A stretch of DNA of 64,000 nucleotides from Actinacidiphila rubida. Lineage in GTDB: Bacteria; Actinomycetota; Actinomycetes; Streptomycetales; Streptomycetaceae. The stretch lies in contig NZ_FODD01000003.1 of assembly GCF_900110255.1 (NCBI RefSeq), positions 296,643 to 360,642 of the forward strand, in the 5' to 3' direction. Below, piece by piece: positions 43,519 to 51,041 of this stretch. The position numbers and the translations under genes are program-made. Below the pieces are notes generated by a model. That model was given only the letters and a program-made list of their open reading frames with translations, did no database searches and was not told the origin of the DNA. The stretch's first letter is position 1; each line of letters opens with the position of its first letter.

Positions 43519-44826
43519 TCACGCGGCGGGCTCCTCGACGGGCAGGACCGCGGTGACGCGGAAGCCGCCGCCCGCCGCGGGGCCGTGCTCCAGGCTGCCG
43601 CCGGCCGCCGCCAGCCGCTCGGTCAGGCCGCGCAGGCCGGTGCCGACCCGGGCCTGCACCGCGGTGCCGCCGGCGGTGCGGGCACCGGGCGCGGCGGCCC
43701 GCGCCGCGCCGCCGTTGTCGGAGACGACCAGGCGGGCGCGGCCCGCGTCGGTCCGCAACTCGATGACGGTGCGCGTCGCGCCGCTGTGCCGCACGACGTT
43801 GGTGACGCCCTCGCGCACCACCCAGCCGAGCAGCGCCTCGGTGTGCGGGGGCAGCGGCGGCCCCGACTCCTTCACCACCACCTCGATGTCCGCCGCGGCC
43901 AGCACGGACCTGGCCCGGTCCAGCTCCGTCGACAGGCTGCCCTCGCGGTAGCCGGTGACCGCCTCGCGGATCTCGGTGAGCGCCTGCCGGCCCACGCCCT
44001 CGATGTCGGCGACCTGCGTGAGCGCCGCGTCCAGGTCGCGCGGCGCCAGCCGCCGGGCCGCCTCGGCCTTCACCACGATCACCGACATGGTGTGCCCCAG
44101 CAGGTCGTGCAGGTCGCGGGAGAACCGCAGCCGCTCCTGCGCGACGGCCGACCTCGCCAACTCCTGCCGTGTCTCCTTGAGTTGGGCCACCGCATGGAAC
44201 AACGTGATGATCACCGACACGACCAGACCGGACAGGAACGTGCCGTACGCCAGGCTCGCGGTGCCCCAGAACCCCTCGTGGTGCAGCGACGCGATGACCC
44301 CGGCGGCCGCGCTCAGCGGCATCAGCATCAGGCCCAGGCGGCGGCGCGTGTGCGCGACGCTGCCGACGCACAGCGAGACCAGGATGAACAGCAGCACGAA
44401 GTTGCCGCCGTAGCCGACGGCCAGCGCCAGCGTGACCGCCGCCAGCGCGCCCAGCAGCCGGATCGGCACCGGCCCGGTGCGCCACCGGTCGTGGAACGCC
44501 GCGCGGGCGGTGGCGACGTACAGCACACAGAACACGGCGAGTCCGCAGCCGGCCGCCCACGGGTGCCCGACCCTGCCCTCGAGGATGTCGACGGCCGGCC
44601 CGACGGCCATCAGCAGCCAGGGGATCAGCGCCCCGCCGTCCGGGCCCTTGAGGTGCTCGATCTCCTCGTCGAACGACCGGTTCCTCCACCACCAGCCCTT
44701 GCGGCGGCAGTCGTCGTCCTTCAGCAGCATCGCGGTCGTCCCCGTCCCCGTCGGCGGCTCCGCCGTCGGGCACGGCGCAGCGGTCGGTGCCGGCGGAGTG
44801 CCGTGGGCAGGCGTCACTGACGTCAT
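43519..44826 (-). CDS. DesK-type sensor histidine kinase
   Basis: 435 residues from the ATG overlapping the permease stop (ATGA). About six membrane helices follow a polar N-terminus. HisKA_3: QELARSAVAQERLRFSRDLHDLLGHTMSVIVVKAEAARRL, with the phospho-His in the RDLHDLLGH motif. The ATP-binding domain has the N box in LLGWVVREGVTNVVRHSGAT and G1 VSDNGGAARA, G2 GTGLRGLTERLAAAGG. These kinases commonly respond to membrane state or antibiotics and control the adjacent ABC transporter. Confidence 0.94.
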   Translation of the reverse strand: MTSVTPAHGTPPAPTAAPCPTAEPPTGTGTTAMLLKDDDCRRKGWWWRNRSFDEEIEHLKGPDGGALIPWLLMAVGPAVDILEGRVGHPWAAGCGLAVFCVLYVATARAAFHDRWRTGPVPIRLLGALAAVTLALAVGYGGNFVLLFILVSLCVGSVAHTRRRLGLMLMPLSAAAGVIASLHHEGFWGTASLAYGTFLSGLVVSVIITLFHAVAQLKETRQELARSAVAQERLRFSRDLHDLLGHTMSVIVVKAEAARRLAPRDLDAALTQVADIEGVGRQALTEIREAVTGYREGSLSTELDRARSVLAAADIEVVVKESGPPLPPHTEALLGWVVREGVTNVVRHSGATRTVIELRTDAGRARLVVSDNGGAARAAAPGARTAGGTAVQARVGTGLRGLTERLAAAGGSLEHGPAAGGGFRVTAVLPVEEPAA

Positions 44827-45575
44827 GCGGTGCGTGCCCCCCGCCGGTACGCGACGACAGCGTAACCGCCGAACAGCAGCAGCCAACCCCCCAGGACGGC
44901 GACCGTTCCCAGCGAGGGCCCGCGGTGGTCGAGCACGCTCCATCCCAGGTCACCGAAGCGCCGGGTGGGCGTCCAGCGGGAGACGGCGGCGAGCCAGCGG
45001 GGAAAGAGCGCGACCGGGATCCACAGCCCGCCGATCACGGACAGCCCCATCATCGACGCCATGCTCGCCACCCCCGTCGCCTGCGCGCTCAGGCCGTACC
45101 CGTTGCCCAGGCCGAGCAGCGTGAACGGGAACGTGCCCAGCCACAGCAGGCCCGCGACCGCCGCCCACTGCCACGCCGCCAGCCGCACCCCGTTGACGGC
45201 GGCGCCCGCGCCCAGCACGGTCACCAGCGCGGGCAGCACCGTCACCGACGCGGTCAGCGCCCGCCCCGCGACGACCTGCGCGGGCGTCAGCGGCGTGACG
45301 CGCAACTGCCGGAGCCAGCCGCGGCCCTTGTCGTCCGCGACGCCGGTGCCGATGCCCAGCGCCGCGCCCAGCGCGCCGTAGGCGGCCATGCCGACCATCG
45401 CGTACCGGGCGTAGTCCGCGCGGTCCGCGGCACTCTCGCTCGCCCCGAGATTCGTGAACAGCAGGTACATCGTCAGCGGCATCGCCACCGAGGTGATGAC
45501 GTAGCCGGCGTCGCGCAGCGTGCGGCGCACCTCGAGCCGCGCGTAGCGGAGCACGGGACCCAGGCGGCGGCTCAT
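44823..45575 (-). CDS. ABC-2-type exporter permease
   Basis: 250 residues. Five to six helices in the ABC2_membrane arrangement: YVITSVAMPLTMYLLFTNLGA, YAMVGMAAYGALGAALGIGTGVADD, GWLRQLRVTPLTPAQVVAGRALTASV (typical coupling helix), TFPFTLLGLGNGYGLSAQATGVASMASMMGLSVIGGLWIPVALFP. It overlaps the ATPase gene upstream and the kinase downstream by four bases each. Forms an exporter with the product of 45572-46600. Confidence 0.92.
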   Translation of the reverse strand: MSRRLGPVLRYARLEVRRTLRDAGYVITSVAMPLTMYLLFTNLGASESAADRADYARYAMVGMAAYGALGAALGIGTGVADDKGRGWLRQLRVTPLTPAQVVAGRALTASVTVLPALVTVLGAGAAVNGVRLAAWQWAAVAGLLWLGTFPFTLLGLGNGYGLSAQATGVASMASMMGLSVIGGLWIPVALFPRWLAAVSRWTPTRRFGDLGWSVLDHRGPSLGTVAVLGGWLLLFGGYAVVAYRRGARTA

Positions 45576-46600
45576 CGCACCGGCTCCTTCCGGCCGCGCC
45601 CGGCCCGGCCCCTGGCGGTGCCCTTCGCGCGGACCGCTCCCGGCGGACCTGCCGCCCGGTCGCCCGTCCGCTCGCCGTCCGGCCCGCCCGCCGGGTCGTC
45701 AGGGGCGTCGGCCATCGGGTCGGTGAGCGACAGGAACGCGTCCTCCAGGCGGGCCGGCGCCACTTCGAGCCGTCGCACCCGGCCGGCCGCGGCGAGGGCC
45801 AGCACCGTGGCGTCGGAGTCACCGGAGCGCAGGAGCGCGCGGTCGCCCCGCACCTCCACGGCGGTCACACCCGGCAGGGCGCGCAGCCCCTCGGTGCCGC
45901 CGCCGGCCAGGTCGAAGGAGACCAGCGTGCCGCCGACGGCCTGCTTGATCCGCTCGCCGGAGCCGTCGGCGACGATCCTGCCCCGGTCCATGACCACGAT
46001 CCGGTCGGCGTTCTCGTCGGCCTCCTCCAGGTAGTGCGTGGAGAACAGCACGGTGTTGCCGCGGGCCGCGTAGCCGCGCATCGCGCGCCAGAACGCCCGC
46101 CGTGCCTCCACGTCCAGTGCCGCCGTGGGCTCGTCGAGGACGATCAGCCACGGGTTGCCCGCCACGGCCAGGGCGAAGCGCAGCCGCTGGGCCTGCCCGC
46201 CGGACAGCCGGTCCACCCGCCGCCCGCCCAACGCGCCGATCCCGGCCAGTTCCAGGGCCTCCGCCGCGGGCATCGGGCACGGGTACGCGGCGGCCACGAA
46301 CGCCACCAGCTCGGCGACCGTCACGCGCGGGATGGGGTGCCCGTCCTGCAGCATCGCGCCGACCCGGCCCGCCCTGACCGCCCGCGCCGGAGGCCCGCCG
46401 AACAACTCGACGCCGCCGCCGTCCGGTTGGTCCAGGCCCAGCAGCAGGCCGATGGTCGTCGACTTGCCCGCGCCGTTGCGCCCGAGCAGCGCGAGGGTCT
46501 CGCCGCGCCCGATCTCCAGATCCACCCCGGCGACGGCCCGTACCGCGCCGAACCTCTTGTGCACCGCCGTGAGCCGCACGGCGGGTGACGTGTTCACCAT
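45572..46600 (-). CDS. ABC exporter ATP-binding subunit
   Basis: 342 residues. Walker A GRNGAGKSTTIGLLLGLDQPDGG near 39-60; Q-loop GAMLQDGHPIPRVTVAE; signature RLSGGQAQRLRFALAVAG; Walker B LIVLDEPTAALDVEARRAF; H-loop FSTHYLEEAD. The carboxy region (DLAGGGTEGLRALPGVTAVEVRGDRALLRSGD) is the DrrA-like accessory domain, ending in a 40-residue Arg/Gly-rich tail. First gene of the exporter/kinase operon. Confidence 0.95.
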   Translation of the reverse strand: MVNTSPAVRLTAVHKRFGAVRAVAGVDLEIGRGETLALLGRNGAGKSTTIGLLLGLDQPDGGGVELFGGPPARAVRAGRVGAMLQDGHPIPRVTVAELVAFVAAAYPCPMPAAEALELAGIGALGGRRVDRLSGGQAQRLRFALAVAGNPWLIVLDEPTAALDVEARRAFWRAMRGYAARGNTVLFSTHYLEEADENADRIVVMDRGRIVADGSGERIKQAVGGTLVSFDLAGGGTEGLRALPGVTAVEVRGDRALLRSGDSDATVLALAAAGRVRRLEVAPARLEDAFLSLTDPMADAPDDPAGGPDGERTGDRAAGPPGAVRAKGTARGRAGRGRKEPVR

Positions 46601-46894
46601 GCTCCGACGCTAGGGCCGGCGCCGCGGCCCGCGGCAGAAGCGAATGTCCCCGGCCGTGCGGGACAGATGTCACCGCCGGCGCCCCGCGGGCCCGCCCACC
46701 CCGTCGGGGCCTAACCTCGTGGTCATCCTCCGCCTCATGGCCATCACCCGTCCCATCCGACCGTCTGGTCACGGCCAAGGGTCATCTGCTGCTAGCCATC
46801 CGGTCATCCGCTCGTCGCCGAACAGGGGTCGCGCACAGCGGATGCTTGCGGCCGAACACGCACACCTGACACAGAAGGAACACAAGGAACCGCA
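46601..46894. promoter_or_regulatory. 294-bp upstream region with three GGTCATC words
   Basis: Divergent upstream region of the ABC operon (minus) and the phosphodiester-glycosidase gene (plus). GGTCATC occurs at about 46721, 46782 and 46800, in a stretch less GC-rich than average. The repeated word might be part of a PhoP-like or other direct-repeat operator, but spacing is not regular. AGAAGGAACACAAGGAACC before 46895 provides the ribosome binding site. Confidence 0.4.
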
Positions 46895-49800
46895 ATGAGA
46901 CACAGCGGGATAAGAGTCGCGGGGGCCGGCTCGCGCCGCACCGCGATGGTCGCCGCGCTCGCGCTGGCGCTGACGGGAGTGGTCACCGGAGCGGCCGTCG
47001 CGTCGGGCCCGGCGCAGGACGCGTCCGCCGCCACCGCGGACACCGCGGGCCGGCCGGCGGCGGACAGCTGGCTGCCGAAGACGCCGCAGAACTGGCCGCT
47101 GGTCGTGGACTACGACCGCACGCCCGAGCAGACCGTCACGCGCGGCCTGCAGCACTACAGCGAGACCTACGACACCGTCGGCGGGCGCCAGCACATCCAG
47201 GTGCTCACCGCTGACCTCGGCGACCCGAACCTGCGGGTCGGCACGGTCGAGGCGGGGGACACCCTCACCAACCCGGCCGACGAGACCCCGTCCTCGATGG
47301 CGCACCGCACCCACGCGGTGGCCGGCGTCAACGGCGACTACTTCGAGATCCACGCCAGCGGCCGCCCGCTCGGCGGCATCATGAGCGACGGCCACCTGCT
47401 CAAGAGCCCGCAGAAGGACTTCGACTCGGTGCTCGCCGTCAAGCCCGACGGCACCATGGTGATGGGCCCGCAGACGTTCTCCGGCACGATCACCGACGGC
47501 TCCGCGACCCACCCCCTGACGTCGCTGAACACCGTCAACGACGCGGCCGCGGGCGGCATCACGGAGGTCACCCCCGACCTGGGCGAGACCCCGGGCCTGG
47601 CCAAGCCGTCCACGCTGGTGCTCGGCCACACCGCCGCCGGCGGCTTCGTGGTCGACGGTGTACAGGCCGGCGTGACCACCGTGCCCAAGCTCGGCGCGGA
47701 CCAGCTCGGCCTGCTCGGCGCGGGCGACGGCGGCCAGTGGCTGACCGGCTCGCTGCACGCGGGCGACACCGTGGGGATCGCCTCCCAGCTCTCCCCCGAT
47801 AACGATGTCACCCAGCTGATCAGCGGCGTCGACACCCTGGTGAAGGACGGTCAGGTCTACACCGACCCGACCGGCACCCCGCCCAGCGGCACCAACCCCG
47901 AGACCGCGGTCGGCATCACCAAGGACGGCAAGCACGCCATCGTCGTCGCCATCGACGGCCACGGCGGCTCCGAGACCGCGTTCGGCGTCACCGCGCAGCA
48001 GGCCGCCGGCTACATGGTCGCCCACGGCGCGTGGACCGCGATGCTCTTCGACGGCGGCGGCTCCACCGGCATGGTCAGCCGGGCCCCCGGCGCCGACCAG
48101 GCGGAGGTCGTCAACACCCCGTCCGACCTGCCCGGCAACACCGAGCGCCCGGTCGCGAACGGCATCTTCTTCTACTCCACCGCCAAGGACGCGGGTCCGG
48201 CCGTGGCGACCGTCGTCAACGACGGCAAGCCCGTCACCACGGTCGCGGGCGGCTCCATCCCGCTGCCGGTGCACTCCGTCGACCGGTTCGCCAACCCGGC
48301 GGCCGGCACGCCGCGCGTGCGCGTCGAGCCCGCGTCGCTCGCCACCTACGCCGACGGCAGGCTGACGCCGCTGCGCGCCGGCACCGGCCGCATCATCGCG
48401 TCCAACGGCCTGGCGATCACCTCGCAGAAGCTGACCGTCGTCGACACGCTGGCTTCGCTGAGTGTCAGCCCCGACCAGGTCGACCTCGGCAGCGGCGCCA
48501 CCCAGCAGCTGACGCTGTCCGGCACCGTCAAGGGCGGGGGCCAGGTGCAGATCCCCGCCGAGGCCGCCACCTGGAAGGTCACGCCCTCGGACCTCGGCAC
48601 CGTCGACGCGCACGGCCTGTTCAGCGCCGACCCGTCCAACGGCGGCCTCGCCGACGTCACCGCGACGGTGGCCGGCGCCACCGCCTCGTCGTCGATCGCC
48701 GTCGGCAGCGTCACCAAGACCATCGACCCGATGAGCAGCCTCGACAACTGGCGGCTCAGCACCAACTCCACGGGCAAGCCCGCGACGCTCAGCGCCGACC
48801 CCGGCGTCGTCGCACCCGGCTCCACCGCGTCCGGGTCGCTGAAGCTCGACTACTCGATGCCGGCCGGTTCCGGCGTCAAGCAGCTCGTGCTCGTCCCCAA
48901 GGTCACCCTCGCCACCGACACCGACAACGGCCAGGTGCCCACCGGCATCGGCGTGTGGATCAAGGGCGACGGCAACGGCATCGAGCTGGCCGAGCGCTAC
49001 ATCGGCGTCAACGGCACGTCCACGACGCTGTACCCGACGTTCGTGACGTGGAACGGCTGGCACCTGGCCGTCGCGCAGCTGCCGGCGGGCATGCAGTTCC
49101 CGCTGACCATCAGCTTCGTGGACTTCCTCGCGATCAGCCCCAGCACCTCCTACAGCGGATCGCTCAACGTCGGCGGCCTCCAGGCGCTGTACTCGCCGCG
49201 CCCGGTCACCACGCCCGCGTACCACGCCGTCCCGCAGAACCCGGACTGGCTGTCGTACGAGGAGGACTCCGCGGACTTCGCGAAGAAGGGCACCACCCTG
49301 CTCGCCGGCGACGACGCGCACATGCTCGCCAGTGACCCCGGGTCGGTCAGCAGCAACGTGATGGACTCCATCGCCGAGCGGCTGCCCACCCTGGCCCCGC
49401 AGGCCCGGCCGGACGCCGCGCAGTTCCTCGGCGACATGGCCGACGACGGCAAGCTGCCCGACCTGCAGTTCGCCAAGTCGAAGATGGACGCCCTCGGCGT
49501 CCCCGAGCGCGACATCGTCGGCAACCACGAGATCACCCAGGGCGCCGACGCCGAGAACGGCAACTACAGCGCCACGTTCGGCGACACCCACTACGCGTAC
49601 GGCCTCGGCCGCGCGCAGGTGATCGTCACCGACAACTCGCACGGCAGCCTGCAGTCCTCGGACCCGTTCCAGGACCCGACCGGCGAGCAGTACCCGTGGC
49701 TGGTCCAGCAGTTGACCGCGGCGGCCACGGCCAAGGACGTGCTCGTCGTCACGCACATGCCGGCGTACGACCCGCACCCGGCGGCCAACAGCCAGTTCAC

Positions 49801-50362
49801 CGACCGGTGGGAGGCGCGGATGTACCTGCGCCTGGTGCAGCGGTTCCAGCAGACGCACCCGTCCCAGCACGTCGTCATGATGTACGGCCACGCGCGCGGC
49901 TTCGCCGAGCAGATCCTCGACCCCGAGGGCCACAGCGTGACCGCCGCGGAGGGCGGCATCCCGCAGTTCACCTTCGCGGACCTGGGCATGCCCGCCTACG
50001 CGCCCGCCGACCAGGGCGGCTTCTACCACTTCGGGCTGATGCGCGTCGGCAACGACGGCGCCCTGCAGTTCTCGGTGGAGCCGGCTCTGTCGGGCATCAC
50101 CGTGGCGGCGCCGTCCGGCCCGCTCACAGCGGGCTCGCAGACGGTCCTGACGGCCACCGGCACCCAGGTGGCCGGCGACAACATCGCCCCGCTGACGATC
50201 CCGATCGCCGACCCGGCGTCCCACGTCTGGTCGTCGTCGGACGCGCGGATCGCCTCGGTGGACCGGGTCACGGGCCGCGTGACCGCGCACCACGCGGGCA
50301 CGGCGACGGTGTCGGTGACGTCCGGCGGTGTGACGGCGTCGACGCAGGTCACCGTGCAGTGA
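46895..50362 (+). CDS. Secreted phosphodiester glycosidase - Big_2 - metallophosphoesterase multidomain protein
   Basis: 1155 residues. Signal peptide 1-48 (TAMVAALALALTGVVTGAAVASG). Residues about 90-430 form a NAGPA/phosphodiester-glycosidase domain (VAGVNGDYFEIHASGRPLGG; MLFDGGGSTGMVSR). About 500-605 is a Big_2/BIG bacterial Ig domain (LASLSVSPDQVDLGSGATQQLTLSG). About 610-770 is a beta-sandwich (NWRLSTNSTGKPATLS ... WIKGDGNGIELAERYIG). Residues about 790-1050 are a calcineurin-like phosphoesterase with LGDMADD, GNHEI near 875, VTHMP and YGHAR; the usual last His of GHxH is Arg. A final Big_2 domain ends the protein. It probably removes phosphodiester-linked sugars outside the cell. Confidence 0.93.
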   Translation: MRHSGIRVAGAGSRRTAMVAALALALTGVVTGAAVASGPAQDASAATADTAGRPAADSWLPKTPQNWPLVVDYDRTPEQTVTRGLQHYSETYDTVGGRQHIQVLTADLGDPNLRVGTVEAGDTLTNPADETPSSMAHRTHAVAGVNGDYFEIHASGRPLGGIMSDGHLLKSPQKDFDSVLAVKPDGTMVMGPQTFSGTITDGSATHPLTSLNTVNDAAAGGITEVTPDLGETPGLAKPSTLVLGHTAAGGFVVDGVQAGVTTVPKLGADQLGLLGAGDGGQWLTGSLHAGDTVGIASQLSPDNDVTQLISGVDTLVKDGQVYTDPTGTPPSGTNPETAVGITKDGKHAIVVAIDGHGGSETAFGVTAQQAAGYMVAHGAWTAMLFDGGGSTGMVSRAPGADQAEVVNTPSDLPGNTERPVANGIFFYSTAKDAGPAVATVVNDGKPVTTVAGGSIPLPVHSVDRFANPAAGTPRVRVEPASLATYADGRLTPLRAGTGRIIASNGLAITSQKLTVVDTLASLSVSPDQVDLGSGATQQLTLSGTVKGGGQVQIPAEAATWKVTPSDLGTVDAHGLFSADPSNGGLADVTATVAGATASSSIAVGSVTKTIDPMSSLDNWRLSTNSTGKPATLSADPGVVAPGSTASGSLKLDYSMPAGSGVKQLVLVPKVTLATDTDNGQVPTGIGVWIKGDGNGIELAERYIGVNGTSTTLYPTFVTWNGWHLAVAQLPAGMQFPLTISFVDFLAISPSTSYSGSLNVGGLQALYSPRPVTTPAYHAVPQNPDWLSYEEDSADFAKKGTTLLAGDDAHMLASDPGSVSSNVMDSIAERLPTLAPQARPDAAQFLGDMADDGKLPDLQFAKSKMDALGVPERDIVGNHEITQGADAENGNYSATFGDTHYAYGLGRAQVIVTDNSHGSLQSSDPFQDPTGEQYPWLVQQLTAAATAKDVLVVTHMPAYDPHPAANSQFTDRWEARMYLRLVQRFQQTHPSQHVVMMYGHARGFAEQILDPEGHSVTAAEGGIPQFTFADLGMPAYAPADQGGFYHFGLMRVGNDGALQFSVEPALSGITVAAPSGPLTAGSQTVLTATGTQVAGDNIAPLTIPIADPASHVWSSSDARIASVDRVTGRVTAHHAGTATVSVTSGGVTASTQVTVQ

Positions 50363-50400
50363 CGCGTCGTTGACGTGTGACCGGCCGCCGGGCCGGCACG

Positions 50401-50439
50401 CCGGCGGGGTGCTCCTCCTCCAGGGGAGCACCCCGCCGG
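50401..50439 (+). terminator. Terminator of the phosphodiester-glycosidase gene
   Basis: Perfect 15-bp inverted repeat (50401-50415 and 50425-50439), 38 bp after the stop codon. Confidence 0.88.
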
Positions 50440-50583
50440 TCGCGTTGTGGATTGCCGCGGCGGCCCGGTGCGCACACGGAACGCCGTTCGCACCGGGTGC
50501 CGGGCCTCATGCGCCGGGCCTCATCCGCCGGATGTCATGTGCTGTGCGTCATGCGCCAGACCTCATGTGCCCTGCGGTGGCCG

Positions 50584-50727
50584 TCAGTTGTCCTGGACGC
50601 GGCGGTGGCGGCCGTGCGGCGCGTGGGCGTCGATGTGCCCCTGCCCCGAGTCCTCGCGGGATGCCGCACCGCGGTGGCGGCCCCCGGCCGGCTCGGACGC
50701 GTGCTCGGTCGGCGTTGCTTCGGACAT
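50584..50727 (-). CDS. Small conserved-looking His/Arg-rich protein
   Basis: 47 residues (MSEATPTEHASEPAGGRHRG, ending HAPHGRHRRVQDN), with GGGGAGATCACAC before the ATG and a sensible stop. Two GRHR units and seven histidines suggest metal or nucleic-acid contact. It is 314 bp downstream of the giant disordered-protein gene on the same strand. It is short, so the call rests on the ribosome binding site and composition. Confidence 0.55.
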   Translation of the reverse strand: MSEATPTEHASEPAGGRHRGAASREDSGQGHIDAHAPHGRHRRVQDN

Positions 50728-51041
50728 GTGTGATCTCCCCGTGGTCCCCGTCGAACTGCGCACCCCCGTGCGCCTGAAGCGCGCGAAAAGGGTCAACCCG
50801 CTCGGTGGAGAGGCCACTTGGCGGCCGTCACGAGGAGTACCCGGGCGCGCGGCTGTGGGTGATTCTACTGACGGGGCCGGCGTGTCGATCACCGGGGGCT
50901 CCCGGCGTGTCGCGGGCAGACCGAGCGGCCGCCGGGCCGGGCGCTCCTGCGGCATCGGCGTGATGACCCGCATCACCAGCCCCGACGGCGTCGTCCGCGG
51001 GTCCGACGGCGAGACCGGCGGCGGAATCGAGTGCGGGAGGC
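50728..51041. other. 314-bp region between the small gene and the giant-protein gene
   Basis: No independent gene recognised; minus-strand frames through here lack a good start. It should hold the promoter of the small gene at 50584. Confidence 0.4.

Noticed and set aside
46769..50431. 1220-codon minus-strand frame opposite the phosphodiester-glycosidase gene
   Set aside because: It is an Arg/Gly/Val-rich shadow; the plus-strand product has a signal peptide and clear enzyme motifs.
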